From a virus, in the IMG/VR virus record IMGVR_UViG_3300018018_000453, positions 1 to 40,116 of that record: a stretch of 40,116 nucleotides of DNA. One strand, given 5' to 3'. The notes beneath the pieces were generated by a model. That model worked only from the letters and a program-made list of their open reading frames with translations, did not search any database and was not told where the DNA came from. Position 1 is the stretch's first letter. The number at the start of each line of letters is the position of its first letter. Of the stretch, positions 1-7,303 are shown piece after piece. The position numbers were made by a program, and so were the translations under genes.

Positions 1-248
1 GTGCTAGTAGTGGAAACCGTGGTCGAACTAGTTATTATCGAAGTTGAGGTTGACGTCGTTGTGGTTGATTGTATTGTGGTCACCGTGGGGGTGAAGCTGG
101 TTGACGTTGTCACCGGCGGTGTGACCACGCTAGCAACCCCAAGTATTCCACTGGCCGTAGAATTCGACAGCAGTATAACGCTCAATAGCGAGAGAACGAA
201 CACAAGGCCAAGTACCAGTTCACGACGCGCCCCTTTCCCTTTTCTCAA
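1..248 (-). CDS. Secreted Thr/Ser-rich surface protein, N-terminal part (runs off the window)
   Basis: The minus strand is open from a TTG at 248 to the window edge (82 codons). The first residues are basic (RKGKGARR), followed by a hydrophobic stretch (LVLGLVFVLSLLSVILL) typical of a signal peptide, and then a sequence made almost only of Thr, Ser, Val and Pro. The TTG start overlaps the TGA stop of the upstream 930-aa gene (TTGA), so the two are probably co-translated and both exported. The low-complexity tract resembles the glycosylated stalk regions of archaeal cell-wall proteins. The plus-strand ORF over the same bases is a codon shadow of the ACN/TCN-rich tract. Function beyond a surface location cannot be told. 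Confidence 0.6.
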   Translation of the reverse strand, partial: MRKGKGARRELVLGLVFVLSLLSVILLSNSTASGILGVASVVTPPVTTSTSFTPTVTTIQSTTTTSTSTSIITSSTTVSTTS

Positions 249-3037
249 TCGAACAACCTCCGCAGTAGAATGGGGACCACCAATAACAACATTCCAAGCA
301 AGCCGAGCTCATCACTAATGCTCCTTTGAATGGCTTGACCCAAAGTCACGGTTTGAGTTGTCGTCGTAGTCCCGGTCGTCGGAAACGAGGTCGACCCCGT
401 TACCGTTGAGACTACAGTCGTTACCCCGCTAACGGTGGTCAGGGTCTGTTGCGGGAAGACGATTGTTGTTGCACCGGTGGAAGTAAACGTGGTCGTGGTT
501 AGTGATGAAGAGATTGATGAATAAGTTGTAAGCGTCGTCGTGGCCGTCGAACTGGTAAAGCTGGTTGTCGTAGTGCTAGTGGAAGTTGCCGTAGTTAGCG
601 AGCCCAGTGACAGGTAGTTTGATGCAAAGTCGCCGAAATCTGTCGCATTCACAGTGATTAGGTACAAACCAGGAAGAGCCGAAGTGGAGACTTGGAATGT
701 GCCAGAGACAAAGCCTCCTGAGATTGCGCAGGAGCTTGTACTAAACAGCACAGGGGTGGGTCCTGATGACTGGAGTACACAGTGAAGGTCACCCGCATTG
801 AATCCGGACCCGCTAACCGACACAGTAACAGGGGGGCCTGCGCCGGGGGCAATGACAATGTTTGGTGAGATTGTAATTTGAGCAAGTGGCGTCCCAATTG
901 TGAAAGTTGTCGACGCATTGTGCCCAAGTTCATCGCCAACGTTGAGAACGTAAAGGCCTGCAACAACAGTTTTCGGCGCAACGAATGAACCTGACACTTC
1001 CCCAGAATTGGGACTTACGATCCCGCAGTTATTGACTTGCCCGAAGGAGCCTGGGGGATGGAATGACAGTTGACAGGCAGTCGCTAGGGAGCTGAATCCT
1101 GCTCCGGCGAAATTGAAAACTGAGCCGGCAGTGCCAGTATTAGGCGAGACCGTTACGCTTGCGGTAACGTTGAAGAAGTGGAATGCGGCAGCGGGTATGT
1201 CGTTTTGTGGTGAACCTTTGACCGTGACGTTCCAGTTAATGTTTGTAGTTGCTTGCGGACCGACCACGAAGCTTCCTGTTGCCACCTGTTTGCTTATCGT
1301 GCAAACGGGTGAGGTTATCAGATTGAAGTTCTGGACGCCGAGGGAAATATCTCCCACGTACGCCAATACGCTGCATCCACCGCTGTCGCTGATTGAGAAG
1401 CCCGTGGCCGTGAAAGTTATCGTTGAGCCGTTCGTTGCGTTGTTTTGCGAGAGCACGAGCGACGCGGTGAAGTTCTCTGTGAACGTTGTGAATGCACTGT
1501 CACCAGTCGACCCCTTGACAGTAATGGTGTAGAATCCGGAAGCGGCGCCTGAGGTTACGAAGTTTGTTCCGTTCAAGTTTCGCCCGCTGTTGCCAACAAC
1601 GCAATTTGAAGTTGAGAACAGATTACCCGGCGATGAGCTGATGGTACACGAACCTTGGTCTCCACTACTGAATTGGCCTCCTGTGAGACTTATGCTTACG
1701 AAGGTCCCCGGCACGCCCGTAGCGGGAATTGCTCTGATTGTGGGGAAAACGTCAACTATGAAGTTGATTCCGGCTTGATCTCCTGAGCTTCCTGTTACGT
1801 TCACGGCGCGAGTGCCCGGTGTCGCGCTTGTGCCTACAGTGAACTGAGCGGTAACCGTTCCTGATTTTATGCTGCAGGTGGGTAAAGTTATTAGAGCTGG
1901 GTCCGCGCCGGGGCCTAGGGATGTTAGCTGGCAGCTTGCGTCAGCAGTCCGGAAACCGGTCCCAGTCACCTTGACAATTGTACCTCTCGGGCCATCAGGT
2001 GGACTAATCGCGAGAGTGGGGACAAATACTTGTGTGACGTTGAATGTTGCTTGAGCGAAGTCACCTGTGTTGCCCCTCAGTTGAACAGTGTAGAACCCCT
2101 GGGCTACGTTCCCCACGTTGAAACTGCCCACAGGTTGGCGTGTACCGTTACCGTAAGTAAGGATGGTACAAGATGGGAACGTGATGAAGCCGGAAACGCT
2201 TGAAAGGGAGCACGACGTGTCGCTGAACGAGAAGCCAACGCCAGTTACCGCAACGAAAGTTCCGACGCCGCCCTTTGTGGGATTCAGATAGATGGCGGGA
2301 GCGGTTACGGTGAAGGTTGTCTGGACGAAGTCGCCCGATGAGCCTGTCACGCGTACTGTGTATGGGCCTGGGCCCAGGGTATCCACAACAAACCTTCCGC
2401 TGAAATTGCCCCCTGTGGAGCCTGAGATTGTGCAACTGCTTGTGCCGAGAAGTGAGTAAGTGATTGTCGTCGTGCTCGTTGTGGTTGTGGGGTTTGCGAA
2501 CGAACAACTTGTGTCCTTTGCATTAAGCGACCCAGTTACATTGACGACCGTGCCCTGCGGGCCGCTCGTCGGATGAATATAGATCTCGGTGACGGCGAAG
2601 GTTGCTTGGGCTTTTATGAAGCGCCAGCCGTCCGTCATATTGATGATAAAGGCGTATGGATTTGGTACGGGCGTACTAATCAGAACGCTCACAATGAATG
2701 AGCCGGATATGCTGCTATTGTCGGCGGTTATCAGATTACATATTGGGCTGATGACCAAAGTGCCTGGAGTGTTCTTCCCGTCGAGACTGTAAAAGTTGCA
2801 TTGGACTGCGTGACCTCCCGCGCCGTGAACATTAGAGCCAAGTTTTGTACCGTTTGGAAACGAGAATCCGGATCCTGACACACTGATGAGCGCTCCTCGC
2901 GGGGAAAATGTGGGGTTAAGCGTCACTGTGGGTGCGCCTAGAACAGATGGGGGGATGTCGAAGTAGGAAGCTGAGACCAGCATCGCCGATACGAGGAGGA
3001 GTATGGTGACTACGTGTTTGGACCGGCGAGTACTCAA
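245..3037 (-). CDS. Large cell-surface protein with about eight IPT/TIG-like repeats, Thr-rich stalk and C-terminal membrane anchor
   Basis: This 930-aa protein starts at TTG with RRSK and a hydrophobic signal segment (residues about 9-25). It then has about eight copies of an Ig-like unit whose start reads like 'P..GP.GT.V.VTG.GF....  .C', each with a conserved Cys. These resemble IPT/TIG beta-sandwich repeats of adhesins and surface-layer proteins. Residues about 790-890 are almost pure Thr/Ser, a likely O-glycosylated stalk. The chain ends in a hydrophobic anchor followed by RR. The architecture says exported and membrane-anchored, a probable surface-layer or adhesion protein. No Shine-Dalgarno precedes the TTG; a TATA-like box lies about 43 bases upstream. 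Whether it belongs to the host or to the virus cannot be decided here. Confidence 0.8.
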   Translation of the reverse strand: MSTRRSKHVVTILLLVSAMLVSASYFDIPPSVLGAPTVTLNPTFSPRGALISVSGSGFSFPNGTKLGSNVHGAGGHAVQCNFYSLDGKNTPGTLVISPICNLITADNSSISGSFIVSVLISTPVPNPYAFIINMTDGWRFIKAQATFAVTEIYIHPTSGPQGTVVNVTGSLNAKDTSCSFANPTTTTSTTTITYSLLGTSSCTISGSTGGNFSGRFVVDTLGPGPYTVRVTGSSGDFVQTTFTVTAPAIYLNPTKGGVGTFVAVTGVGFSFSDTSCSLSSVSGFITFPSCTILTYGNGTRQPVGSFNVGNVAQGFYTVQLRGNTGDFAQATFNVTQVFVPTLAISPPDGPRGTIVKVTGTGFRTADASCQLTSLGPGADPALITLPTCSIKSGTVTAQFTVGTSATPGTRAVNVTGSSGDQAGINFIVDVFPTIRAIPATGVPGTFVSISLTGGQFSSGDQGSCTISSSPGNLFSTSNCVVGNSGRNLNGTNFVTSGAASGFYTITVKGSTGDSAFTTFTENFTASLVLSQNNATNGSTITFTATGFSISDSGGCSVLAYVGDISLGVQNFNLITSPVCTISKQVATGSFVVGPQATTNINWNVTVKGSPQNDIPAAAFHFFNVTASVTVSPNTGTAGSVFNFAGAGFSSLATACQLSFHPPGSFGQVNNCGIVSPNSGEVSGSFVAPKTVVAGLYVLNVGDELGHNASTTFTIGTPLAQITISPNIVIAPGAGPPVTVSVSGSGFNAGDLHCVLQSSGPTPVLFSTSSCAISGGFVSGTFQVSTSALPGLYLITVNATDFGDFASNYLSLGSLTTATSTSTTTTSFTSSTATTTLTTYSSISSSLTTTTFTSTGATTIVFPQQTLTTVSGVTTVVSTVTGSTSFPTTGTTTTTQTVTLGQAIQRSISDELGLLGMLLLVVPILLRRLFD

Positions 3038-3079
3038 GCTAGAACACGCATCTCTACTGCGCTAAGCGCTTGTTCACGA

Positions 3080-3087
3080 TATTTAAT
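3080..3087 (-). promoter_or_regulatory. TATA-like box for the surface-protein pair
   Basis: ATTAAATA on the minus strand lies in an A+T-rich intergenic stretch, 43 to 50 bases before the TTG at 3037. Transcription starting about 25 bases downstream would give a leader of about 20 bases without a Shine-Dalgarno. The rest of the 297-base gap (3038-3334) is A+T-rich and I see no gene in it. Confidence 0.35.
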
Positions 3088-3248
3088 GGCTTTTAACGCA
3101 TTACGCCAAATTATTAACAAAATTGCAGCAAAATTTGCTTGATTTTGCATTATTTCAGGCACTTGAGAGAAATCCGCCATTCAAGCCCACCCAAGATAGC
3201 TTCCAATATCTCCCCGAGTAAATTGCCCGCCCAACCATGGTGAGGTTG

Positions 3249-3256
3249 ATATTTAA
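3249..3256 (+). promoter_or_regulatory. TATA-like box for the small zinc-ribbon gene
   Basis: ATATTTAA lies about 80 bases before the ATG at 3335. A start about 25 bases downstream would leave a leader that carries the AAGGAG Shine-Dalgarno seen just before that ATG. Confidence 0.3.
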
Positions 3257-3334
3257 CTGTTGTTGCGTACCACACAAATACGCTTCCAACCCACCATTCA
3301 GAATGAGAGATGGCAAGTAAAGGAGTTACATTGT

Positions 3335-3526
3335 ATGGAGCCGCAGATCAATCAACCGAATCTGGTTTTCTGCAGCAAATGCGGCTTCTCCAATCCTACA
3401 TCAAATAAGTTCTGTTTCAGTTGCGGTAGTTCGCTCTTCACTTTCACATGCTCATTTTGTGGGACCGTCAACCCGCAGTATGCGAAGTTCTACGGCTCCT
3501 GCGGCCGACCGCTCAGTACCGTCTAG
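3335..3526 (+). CDS. Small double zinc-ribbon protein
   Basis: The 63-aa protein contains two tandem zinc-ribbon units of about 22 residues. The first is intact (CSKC ... CFSC). The second reads CSFC ... YGSC, so its third cysteine is replaced by Tyr and metal binding there may be lost. The longer ORF opens at 3260, but AAGGAG at about 3319-3324 points to the ATG at 3335. It converges on the end of the minus-strand viral block. Such proteins usually mediate nucleic-acid or protein contacts. Specific role unknown. Confidence 0.65.
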   Translation: MEPQINQPNLVFCSKCGFSNPTSNKFCFSCGSSLFTFTCSFCGTVNPQYAKFYGSCGRPLSTV

Positions 3527-3539
3527 ACTCGCAAGACTG

Positions 3540-3758
3540 CTAGATCTGTTCGATAACCAGGCTTCCTGAGTTGTCAACGCGTATTCGGAAGCGTTTCGTG
3601 CCGTCGGGCGTAACGACAACGAGGCCTTTGCTAGCCACGTTCATGCGCAGGTCGTCCTCGAAGAGGGACCCGTACGCTGAGGCGCCGCCCACGTAGTCGA
3701 CCAGGTTGTTGTAATCGTCCCTGGTGATGGTGCCGCTAGGTTTCCTAGTGATACCCAT
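3540..3758 (-). CDS. Small protein at the end of the tail/adsorption operon
   Basis: This 72-aa hypothetical protein is the last gene of the viral minus-strand block and directly abuts the 249-aa gene upstream (stop at 3759). The second half alternates charged and hydrophobic residues (FRIRVDNSGSLVIEQI), suggesting beta-strands. The N-terminus has a helix with RDDYNNLVDYVGG. Its position after the adsorption proteins suggests a small virion or fibre-assembly component, but no family is recognised. Confidence 0.6.
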   Translation of the reverse strand: MGITRKPSGTITRDDYNNLVDYVGGASAYGSLFEDDLRMNVASKGLVVVTPDGTKRFRIRVDNSGSLVIEQI

Positions 3759-4508
3759 CTACGGATTCTCCTGCTGCAGCAGCGTGAGCGTGTAGGGAAT
3801 CTCGTTGTAGTTGTCAGCCAACTCGTCGAAGCTGGGGTTCAGCATGATGCAGAGGAACACGTTGTTCAGTTGAATGTTGTAGATTGTCGCAGGGGTTGTG
3901 ATGCTGGCCGCGTGCACACGGACCCAGAACTTGTTCGCCACACCGTTCACTGTGTCCGACTTCCAGTCGGCGGGTGGTGTGAAGGTGACGGCGCCGTTCT
4001 GGTGTAGACTGCTGGTCCCGTCCGTGACGGTGAGAGTTGCCCAAGCGCCGTTGCCTTGACTGTACTCCCATGTGAGAGTTCCGTAGGTCCCAATCGCTGC
4101 GAGAACGAAGGCCAGCTGGTTACATTTCTCCCTGTGGCCAAAGTATCCGTAATCCGTCGAAGTGCCGAGAAGCGTGAACGGGGTCCCGACGGTGCTTTGG
4201 GATTCAGCGGTGAAATCGGTCCATGTGGGACCGGCCACATAACGGAAGCAGCTCTCCAAGAGCGTCAACGTGGCCTCCTGCAGGTCAAGGATCCTAGCCG
4301 TCCCGTCCGCTAACCCTGCGATTAGGTCTCTGGTCGCTTGGCTGGAAGGTCGAATCGCACCACCCAAAACAAACTGGGCGCCGAAGCCGCCCCGGTCCCT
4401 TCGATACGCGAAGCTTCTTCCTGGTAACGGTACCTCCTGCTTGATGCGCGGCTGCTGCCGCTGAACGGTCAGAACCGCCGGTAACGTCGTGGCACCGAAC
4501 AGAACCAT
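3759..4508 (-). CDS. Tail/adsorption-apparatus protein
   Basis: This 249-aa protein contains, around residues 130-200, a pattern met in phage tail proteins: a W.Y..GNGAW.TL.V.DGT stretch, then FTPP.DW, then VNG...FWVRV, and a closing strand. This resembles a beta-sandwich host- or carbohydrate-contact domain. The N-terminal part (about 1-60) looks like an attachment domain, beginning with VLFGATTLPAVL. AGGTGA lies nine bases before the ATG. It sits between the 167-aa and 72-aa genes at the distal end of the tail module, where receptor-binding proteins usually lie. The structural role is inferred from pattern and position. Confidence 0.65.
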   Translation of the reverse strand: MVLFGATTLPAVLTVQRQQPRIKQEVPLPGRSFAYRRDRGGFGAQFVLGGAIRPSSQATRDLIAGLADGTARILDLQEATLTLLESCFRYVAGPTWTDFTAESQSTVGTPFTLLGTSTDYGYFGHREKCNQLAFVLAAIGTYGTLTWEYSQGNGAWATLTVTDGTSSLHQNGAVTFTPPADWKSDTVNGVANKFWVRVHAASITTPATIYNIQLNNVFLCIMLNPSFDELADNYNEIPYTLTLLQQENP

Positions 4509-4521
4509 GGTTCTCTTTCAC

Positions 4522-5025
4522 CTACTCGTAAGCGTAAGGGTCGAAGGCGGAAGGGTCGAACACATTCTCAGTCACCCGCATGCGAACCATGTACTGCAGC
4601 CGCCCCGATCGCAACACTCGAACGGCGAAGCGGTCCCCGCCGAGGCCTGAATCAAGGACCTGGAAGTCTTTGCTGAACAATTCGACGGCTGTTCCAGCGT
4701 CGAACCCGGGGATCTGAGCTTGCCAGGAGACCGCGTCGGCTCCTGAACCAGTGTCGGCTACTGGCAGCGTCACTTGGGCGGAGAACACATCGAGCCCGGC
4801 GGCGACCTCGGTGAACGTAAGAGCAATCTGAACCGTGCCTTCGATGGCGATACCTGCGTCAGCCACCGAAACGTTGGCTGATAGCGCTGCCAGCGAGTCC
4901 GCGCCGAGCCCTGAATCTGCGGCGTTGATGTATGTGTAGACCGAGACGGTGAAGGGAAAGAGGATTACATCGTTTGTGCCTTGGCCTACTTGCTGCGGCC
5001 GAAGAGTGACGTCAGAGTCGGGCAT
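4522..5025 (-). CDS. Repeat-containing virion protein with D-[ST]-G-x-G-x-[DE] motifs
   Basis: This 167-aa acidic protein is built from about five to six units of roughly 22 residues. Each has a turn motif such as DSGLGAD, DAGIAIE, DTGSGAD, DAGTAVE or DSGLGGD between hydrophobic strands, which suggests a repetitive beta fibre. The C-terminus (RMRVTENVFDPSAFDPYAYE) leaves the pattern. The same motif recurs in the 379-aa upstream gene, so the two probably form one structure. Its ATG directly follows that gene's TAG. Likely a tail-fibre or adsorption component; no named family. Confidence 0.65.
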   Translation of the reverse strand: MPDSDVTLRPQQVGQGTNDVILFPFTVSVYTYINAADSGLGADSLAALSANVSVADAGIAIEGTVQIALTFTEVAAGLDVFSAQVTLPVADTGSGADAVSWQAQIPGFDAGTAVELFSKDFQVLDSGLGGDRFAVRVLRSGRLQYMVRMRVTENVFDPSAFDPYAYE

Positions 5026-6165
5026 CTAGCTTCCAGCCAACGTTCTATCGGTCACGCCAAACACTCGGTCCCCGCCGTAACTGTCATGGTGGGCTCGCAC
5101 AAAGTATTGTGTTGACTCCGGAACGGAGAAATAGTAACCTCCCGCCCCATCAGTAGTTGTTACACCCATGTACGCTCCATCACTCGTCCTGAAAAGCCAG
5201 ACCGTTGCTCCCGCAACAGGGTTGCCGATGGAGTCCTTCACTGTACCAACGATGCTGAGCAGCCTTAGAACCGCGTCGACAGCGAGGCCTGAATCAGCGG
5301 CACCTAGCGCGGCTTGGTTGCCGAACCCCTCCGACCCTGAGCCGGTATCCGATATGTTGATTGGTACTTGGCCTTTGAAGGTGGCAATACAACCAGCCCA
5401 ACCATAACTGCCACTAGCTGGACTAGAGCAACCTGAAGAATAGGTTCCGGTCGCTGCAACAATTTTGTAAAGAAAGCCGGACGAATAATATGTGTTGATG
5501 TATGCGCCGTCGAACATTGTGAAACCGTTGGCCGGGCCACTGTGCCCAATACTTGTGGCAGCCAGCTGCGTTCCGCCAATAAGTAACTCTACCGCTTGGG
5601 TAGTGGTGGCGGTTGTTCCGGTCTTAATAGGAAGGGCGGTAGGCCAAGCGTCGCTCGCGGTCTTATCCAAGAACCCTGAGGTCAGCATGCCTGAGAACTC
5701 GCAAATGTTTGCAATTCCACCATTTACTGTGCCTGATAGATTCACGGTCACGCTTGTATCCGGAGAAGCGCCAATCACCCCATACCAAATTTCTACGTGC
5801 GCGTTACTATAGGTCGATGATTTCTGAAAAGTCCAAGTTACATTCGTCTGAGTGATGCTGGTAACAGTGTACACATTTGTACCAACAACCGCGATAAGCA
5901 CGTTGCCGGCTAGTGGGGTCCAACCAATCGTAACAGCGATTGTGGTACCGCTGGTCTGGGTGCCTCTTGCATTACCATTAACAAAAGCGGGTCCGGCTGC
6001 ACCGCGAAGCATGATTTCGCCGCGGAAAGCTCTACGCAGCCAGTCGTAGTACGCTAAGTCATTCCAACTGGTGCGCGCTGCGTTGTGGACTGCAACAGCG
6101 GCTATGAGGACGGCGAGTTGAAGTGCTAGCCTCCGGCGGGAACCGACTTCGTAACTCTTGCTCAT
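5026..6165 (-). CDS. Tail-fibre/adsorption protein with a carboxypeptidase-regulatory-like C-terminal domain
   Basis: The 379-aa protein begins with a basic and hydrophobic stretch (RRRLALQLAVLIAAVAV). A Gly/Thr-rich beta region at about 50-260 follows, with periodic Trp/Tyr resembling lectin-like or spike domains. DTGSGSE and DSGLAVD motifs lie near 275-295. The final domain starts at IVGTVKDSIGNPVAGATVWLF and ends with Y.V..H.DSYGG, matching the CarboxypepD_reg-like Ig fold often found in archaeal surface proteins and tail fibres. GGAAAG precedes the ATG. Likely a receptor-binding or fibre protein. The N-terminal hydrophobic segment is odd for a virion protein. Confidence 0.7.
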   Translation of the reverse strand: MSKSYEVGSRRRLALQLAVLIAAVAVHNAARTSWNDLAYYDWLRRAFRGEIMLRGAAGPAFVNGNARGTQTSGTTIAVTIGWTPLAGNVLIAVVGTNVYTVTSITQTNVTWTFQKSSTYSNAHVEIWYGVIGASPDTSVTVNLSGTVNGGIANICEFSGMLTSGFLDKTASDAWPTALPIKTGTTATTTQAVELLIGGTQLAATSIGHSGPANGFTMFDGAYINTYYSSGFLYKIVAATGTYSSGCSSPASGSYGWAGCIATFKGQVPINISDTGSGSEGFGNQAALGAADSGLAVDAVLRLLSIVGTVKDSIGNPVAGATVWLFRTSDGAYMGVTTTDGAGGYYFSVPESTQYFVRAHHDSYGGDRVFGVTDRTLAGS

Positions 6166-6177
6166 GGTGCTTTCCTT

Positions 6178-6732
6178 CTACGAGAGCGTTATCGTCAAGG
6201 TTGCAACCCACACAGAGCCTGAGGCTTTCGTACCCATCGACGATACCAGGCGGTTCAAGGCGTGGGTGAAGTCGTTAGCGTTGCTGACGGTGATCTCATT
6301 CCAAGTCCAGTTCGCATCTCCACTGGCGAAGGTTGAACGCCAAACTTCTGCTTGGCTAGCTGCTGCGAGTGGATATGTTGCGTCCATGGCCTTGTTCAGC
6401 TTGTTCGTGGCTGCTTGAATCCCAGTCTGCGTGGCCACGGCGCCAGTTGCTGAGTCACCAACGCCGATGTAGGCGTGGGTATTGTCGAAAGCTGTACCAC
6501 CAGCTCCGCAGATCAGACCCCAGGCAACGTTGATGCCCGAGTTCAGAAGCAGGTTGCCTTCGAATCGAGAGCGTCCGAGGTACTGTTTTGTGAACATGCG
6601 ATTCAAACGGGCGATGCTCATGCCTCTTTGAGAGAGTACGCCGATTTCTCCAGTTGGGTCCTTGAATTTGTCTATTGTCCAGACCGGATGCCAGTTGGCG
6701 TGCTCATGCATTCCCATTAGTTCTAATTTCAT
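6178..6732 (-). CDS. Tail/virion protein of the phage minor structural type
   Basis: This 184-aa protein has a central AYIGVGDSATGAVATQTGIQAA segment followed by a region ending in ANWTWNEITVSNAND. The pattern 'GxGDS.T....Q..L', then a stretch about compared conditions, then 'W.E..V.N', is common in phage tail-fibre or baseplate-proximal proteins. A near-perfect Shine-Dalgarno, GAGGTGAT, lies a few bases before the ATG. It is the first gene of the distal adsorption operon; upstream is a 220-base gap with only a plus-strand ORF. Role inferred from pattern and neighbours. Confidence 0.65.
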   Translation of the reverse strand: MKLELMGMHEHANWHPVWTIDKFKDPTGEIGVLSQRGMSIARLNRMFTKQYLGRSRFEGNLLLNSGINVAWGLICGAGGTAFDNTHAYIGVGDSATGAVATQTGIQAATNKLNKAMDATYPLAAASQAEVWRSTFASGDANWTWNEITVSNANDFTHALNRLVSSMGTKASGSVWVATLTITLS

Positions 6733-6823
6733 TTCAGAATCACCTCGAAGGAAGTGTTTCGTCTCGCCTTTCGGCGTGACCGCAATGGTTTTGGGACGGC
6801 GGAGATGAAATCGCTACGAAGCG

Positions 6824-6988
6824 ATGGTGTTGAGAGTAACCCTCGATATTCCCGATGTAAAACTCGAAGAAATTGAACGCCTACGAAAACAGACCAGGGA
6901 CTTTGAGAATCTTGAGGAAAGGAAGCACGGCGATACGCTAGAAGCATTCATTCTATACTTGGTCGACATGGGAATCGGCGAGTGGTGA
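6824..6988 (+). CDS. Small RHH-like protein encoded antisense within the tail module
   Basis: This 54-aa ORF reads on the plus strand in a gap where the minus strand has no convincing gene. It begins with a strand-like LRVTLDIP, followed by two charged/hydrophobic helices (DVKLEEIERLRK and DTLEAFILYLVDMGIGEW). The layout recalls ribbon-helix-helix DNA-binding proteins with a longer middle. ATG, GTG and TTG stand side by side as possible starts; GGCGGAG lies somewhat far upstream. Its 3' end overlaps the 3' end of the 112-aa minus gene by 36 bases. A regulator opposing the structural operon is possible. Coding status rests on composition only. Confidence 0.5.
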   Translation: MVLRVTLDIPDVKLEEIERLRKQTRDFENLEERKHGDTLEAFILYLVDMGIGEW

Positions 6989-7291
6989 CTGGGCGGTTCC
7001 CTCGAGTTCAGGGGCGTCTTCAGCAACCCAGGCCGCTTCCACTTCGATGGTTGCGTGGAAGTTTCCCCGGTCAGGGTCAGTAACCCACACCGTGCCGGCC
7101 CTGTGAAGGGCGAAGAGTTGCTCCAAGGTCACCCGATCGGCGAGGCCTTGTAGCTCCCAGGTGTCCCCGTTCGTGGCCAGCACTCTATCATACTCGATGC
7201 CACGGTTAGGAATAGGCCGCGGCCCAAGCAGGGCGGCGCCGACCCGGCGGACCAGCAACAGCTGGGGTGGGGTGAGGCCTTGGATTTGCAT
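6953..7291 (-). CDS. Small tail-module protein, unknown function
   Basis: This 112-aa protein follows the 862-aa hub-like gene after 12 bases and has GGAG before its ATG. It begins with a helical segment (LTPPQLLLVRRVGAALLG). The central region (TNGDTWELQGLADRVTLEQLFALHRAGTVWVTDPDRGNFHATIEVEAAW) reads like a beta-rich domain that might pack on the hub. The position next to hub and fibre genes suggests a baseplate or tail-tip component. No family recognised. Confidence 0.6.
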   Translation of the reverse strand: MQIQGLTPPQLLLVRRVGAALLGPRPIPNRGIEYDRVLATNGDTWELQGLADRVTLEQLFALHRAGTVWVTDPDRGNFHATIEVEAAWVAEDAPELEGTAQSPLADSHVDQV

Positions 7292-7303
7292 GTGTGGTTT
7301 CTC

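Noticed and set aside
1-318. Plus-strand Val/Thr-rich ORF at the left edge
   Set aside because: It is the antisense of a Thr/Ser-rich minus-strand gene; periodic GTN codons are the complement of ACN/TCN codons.
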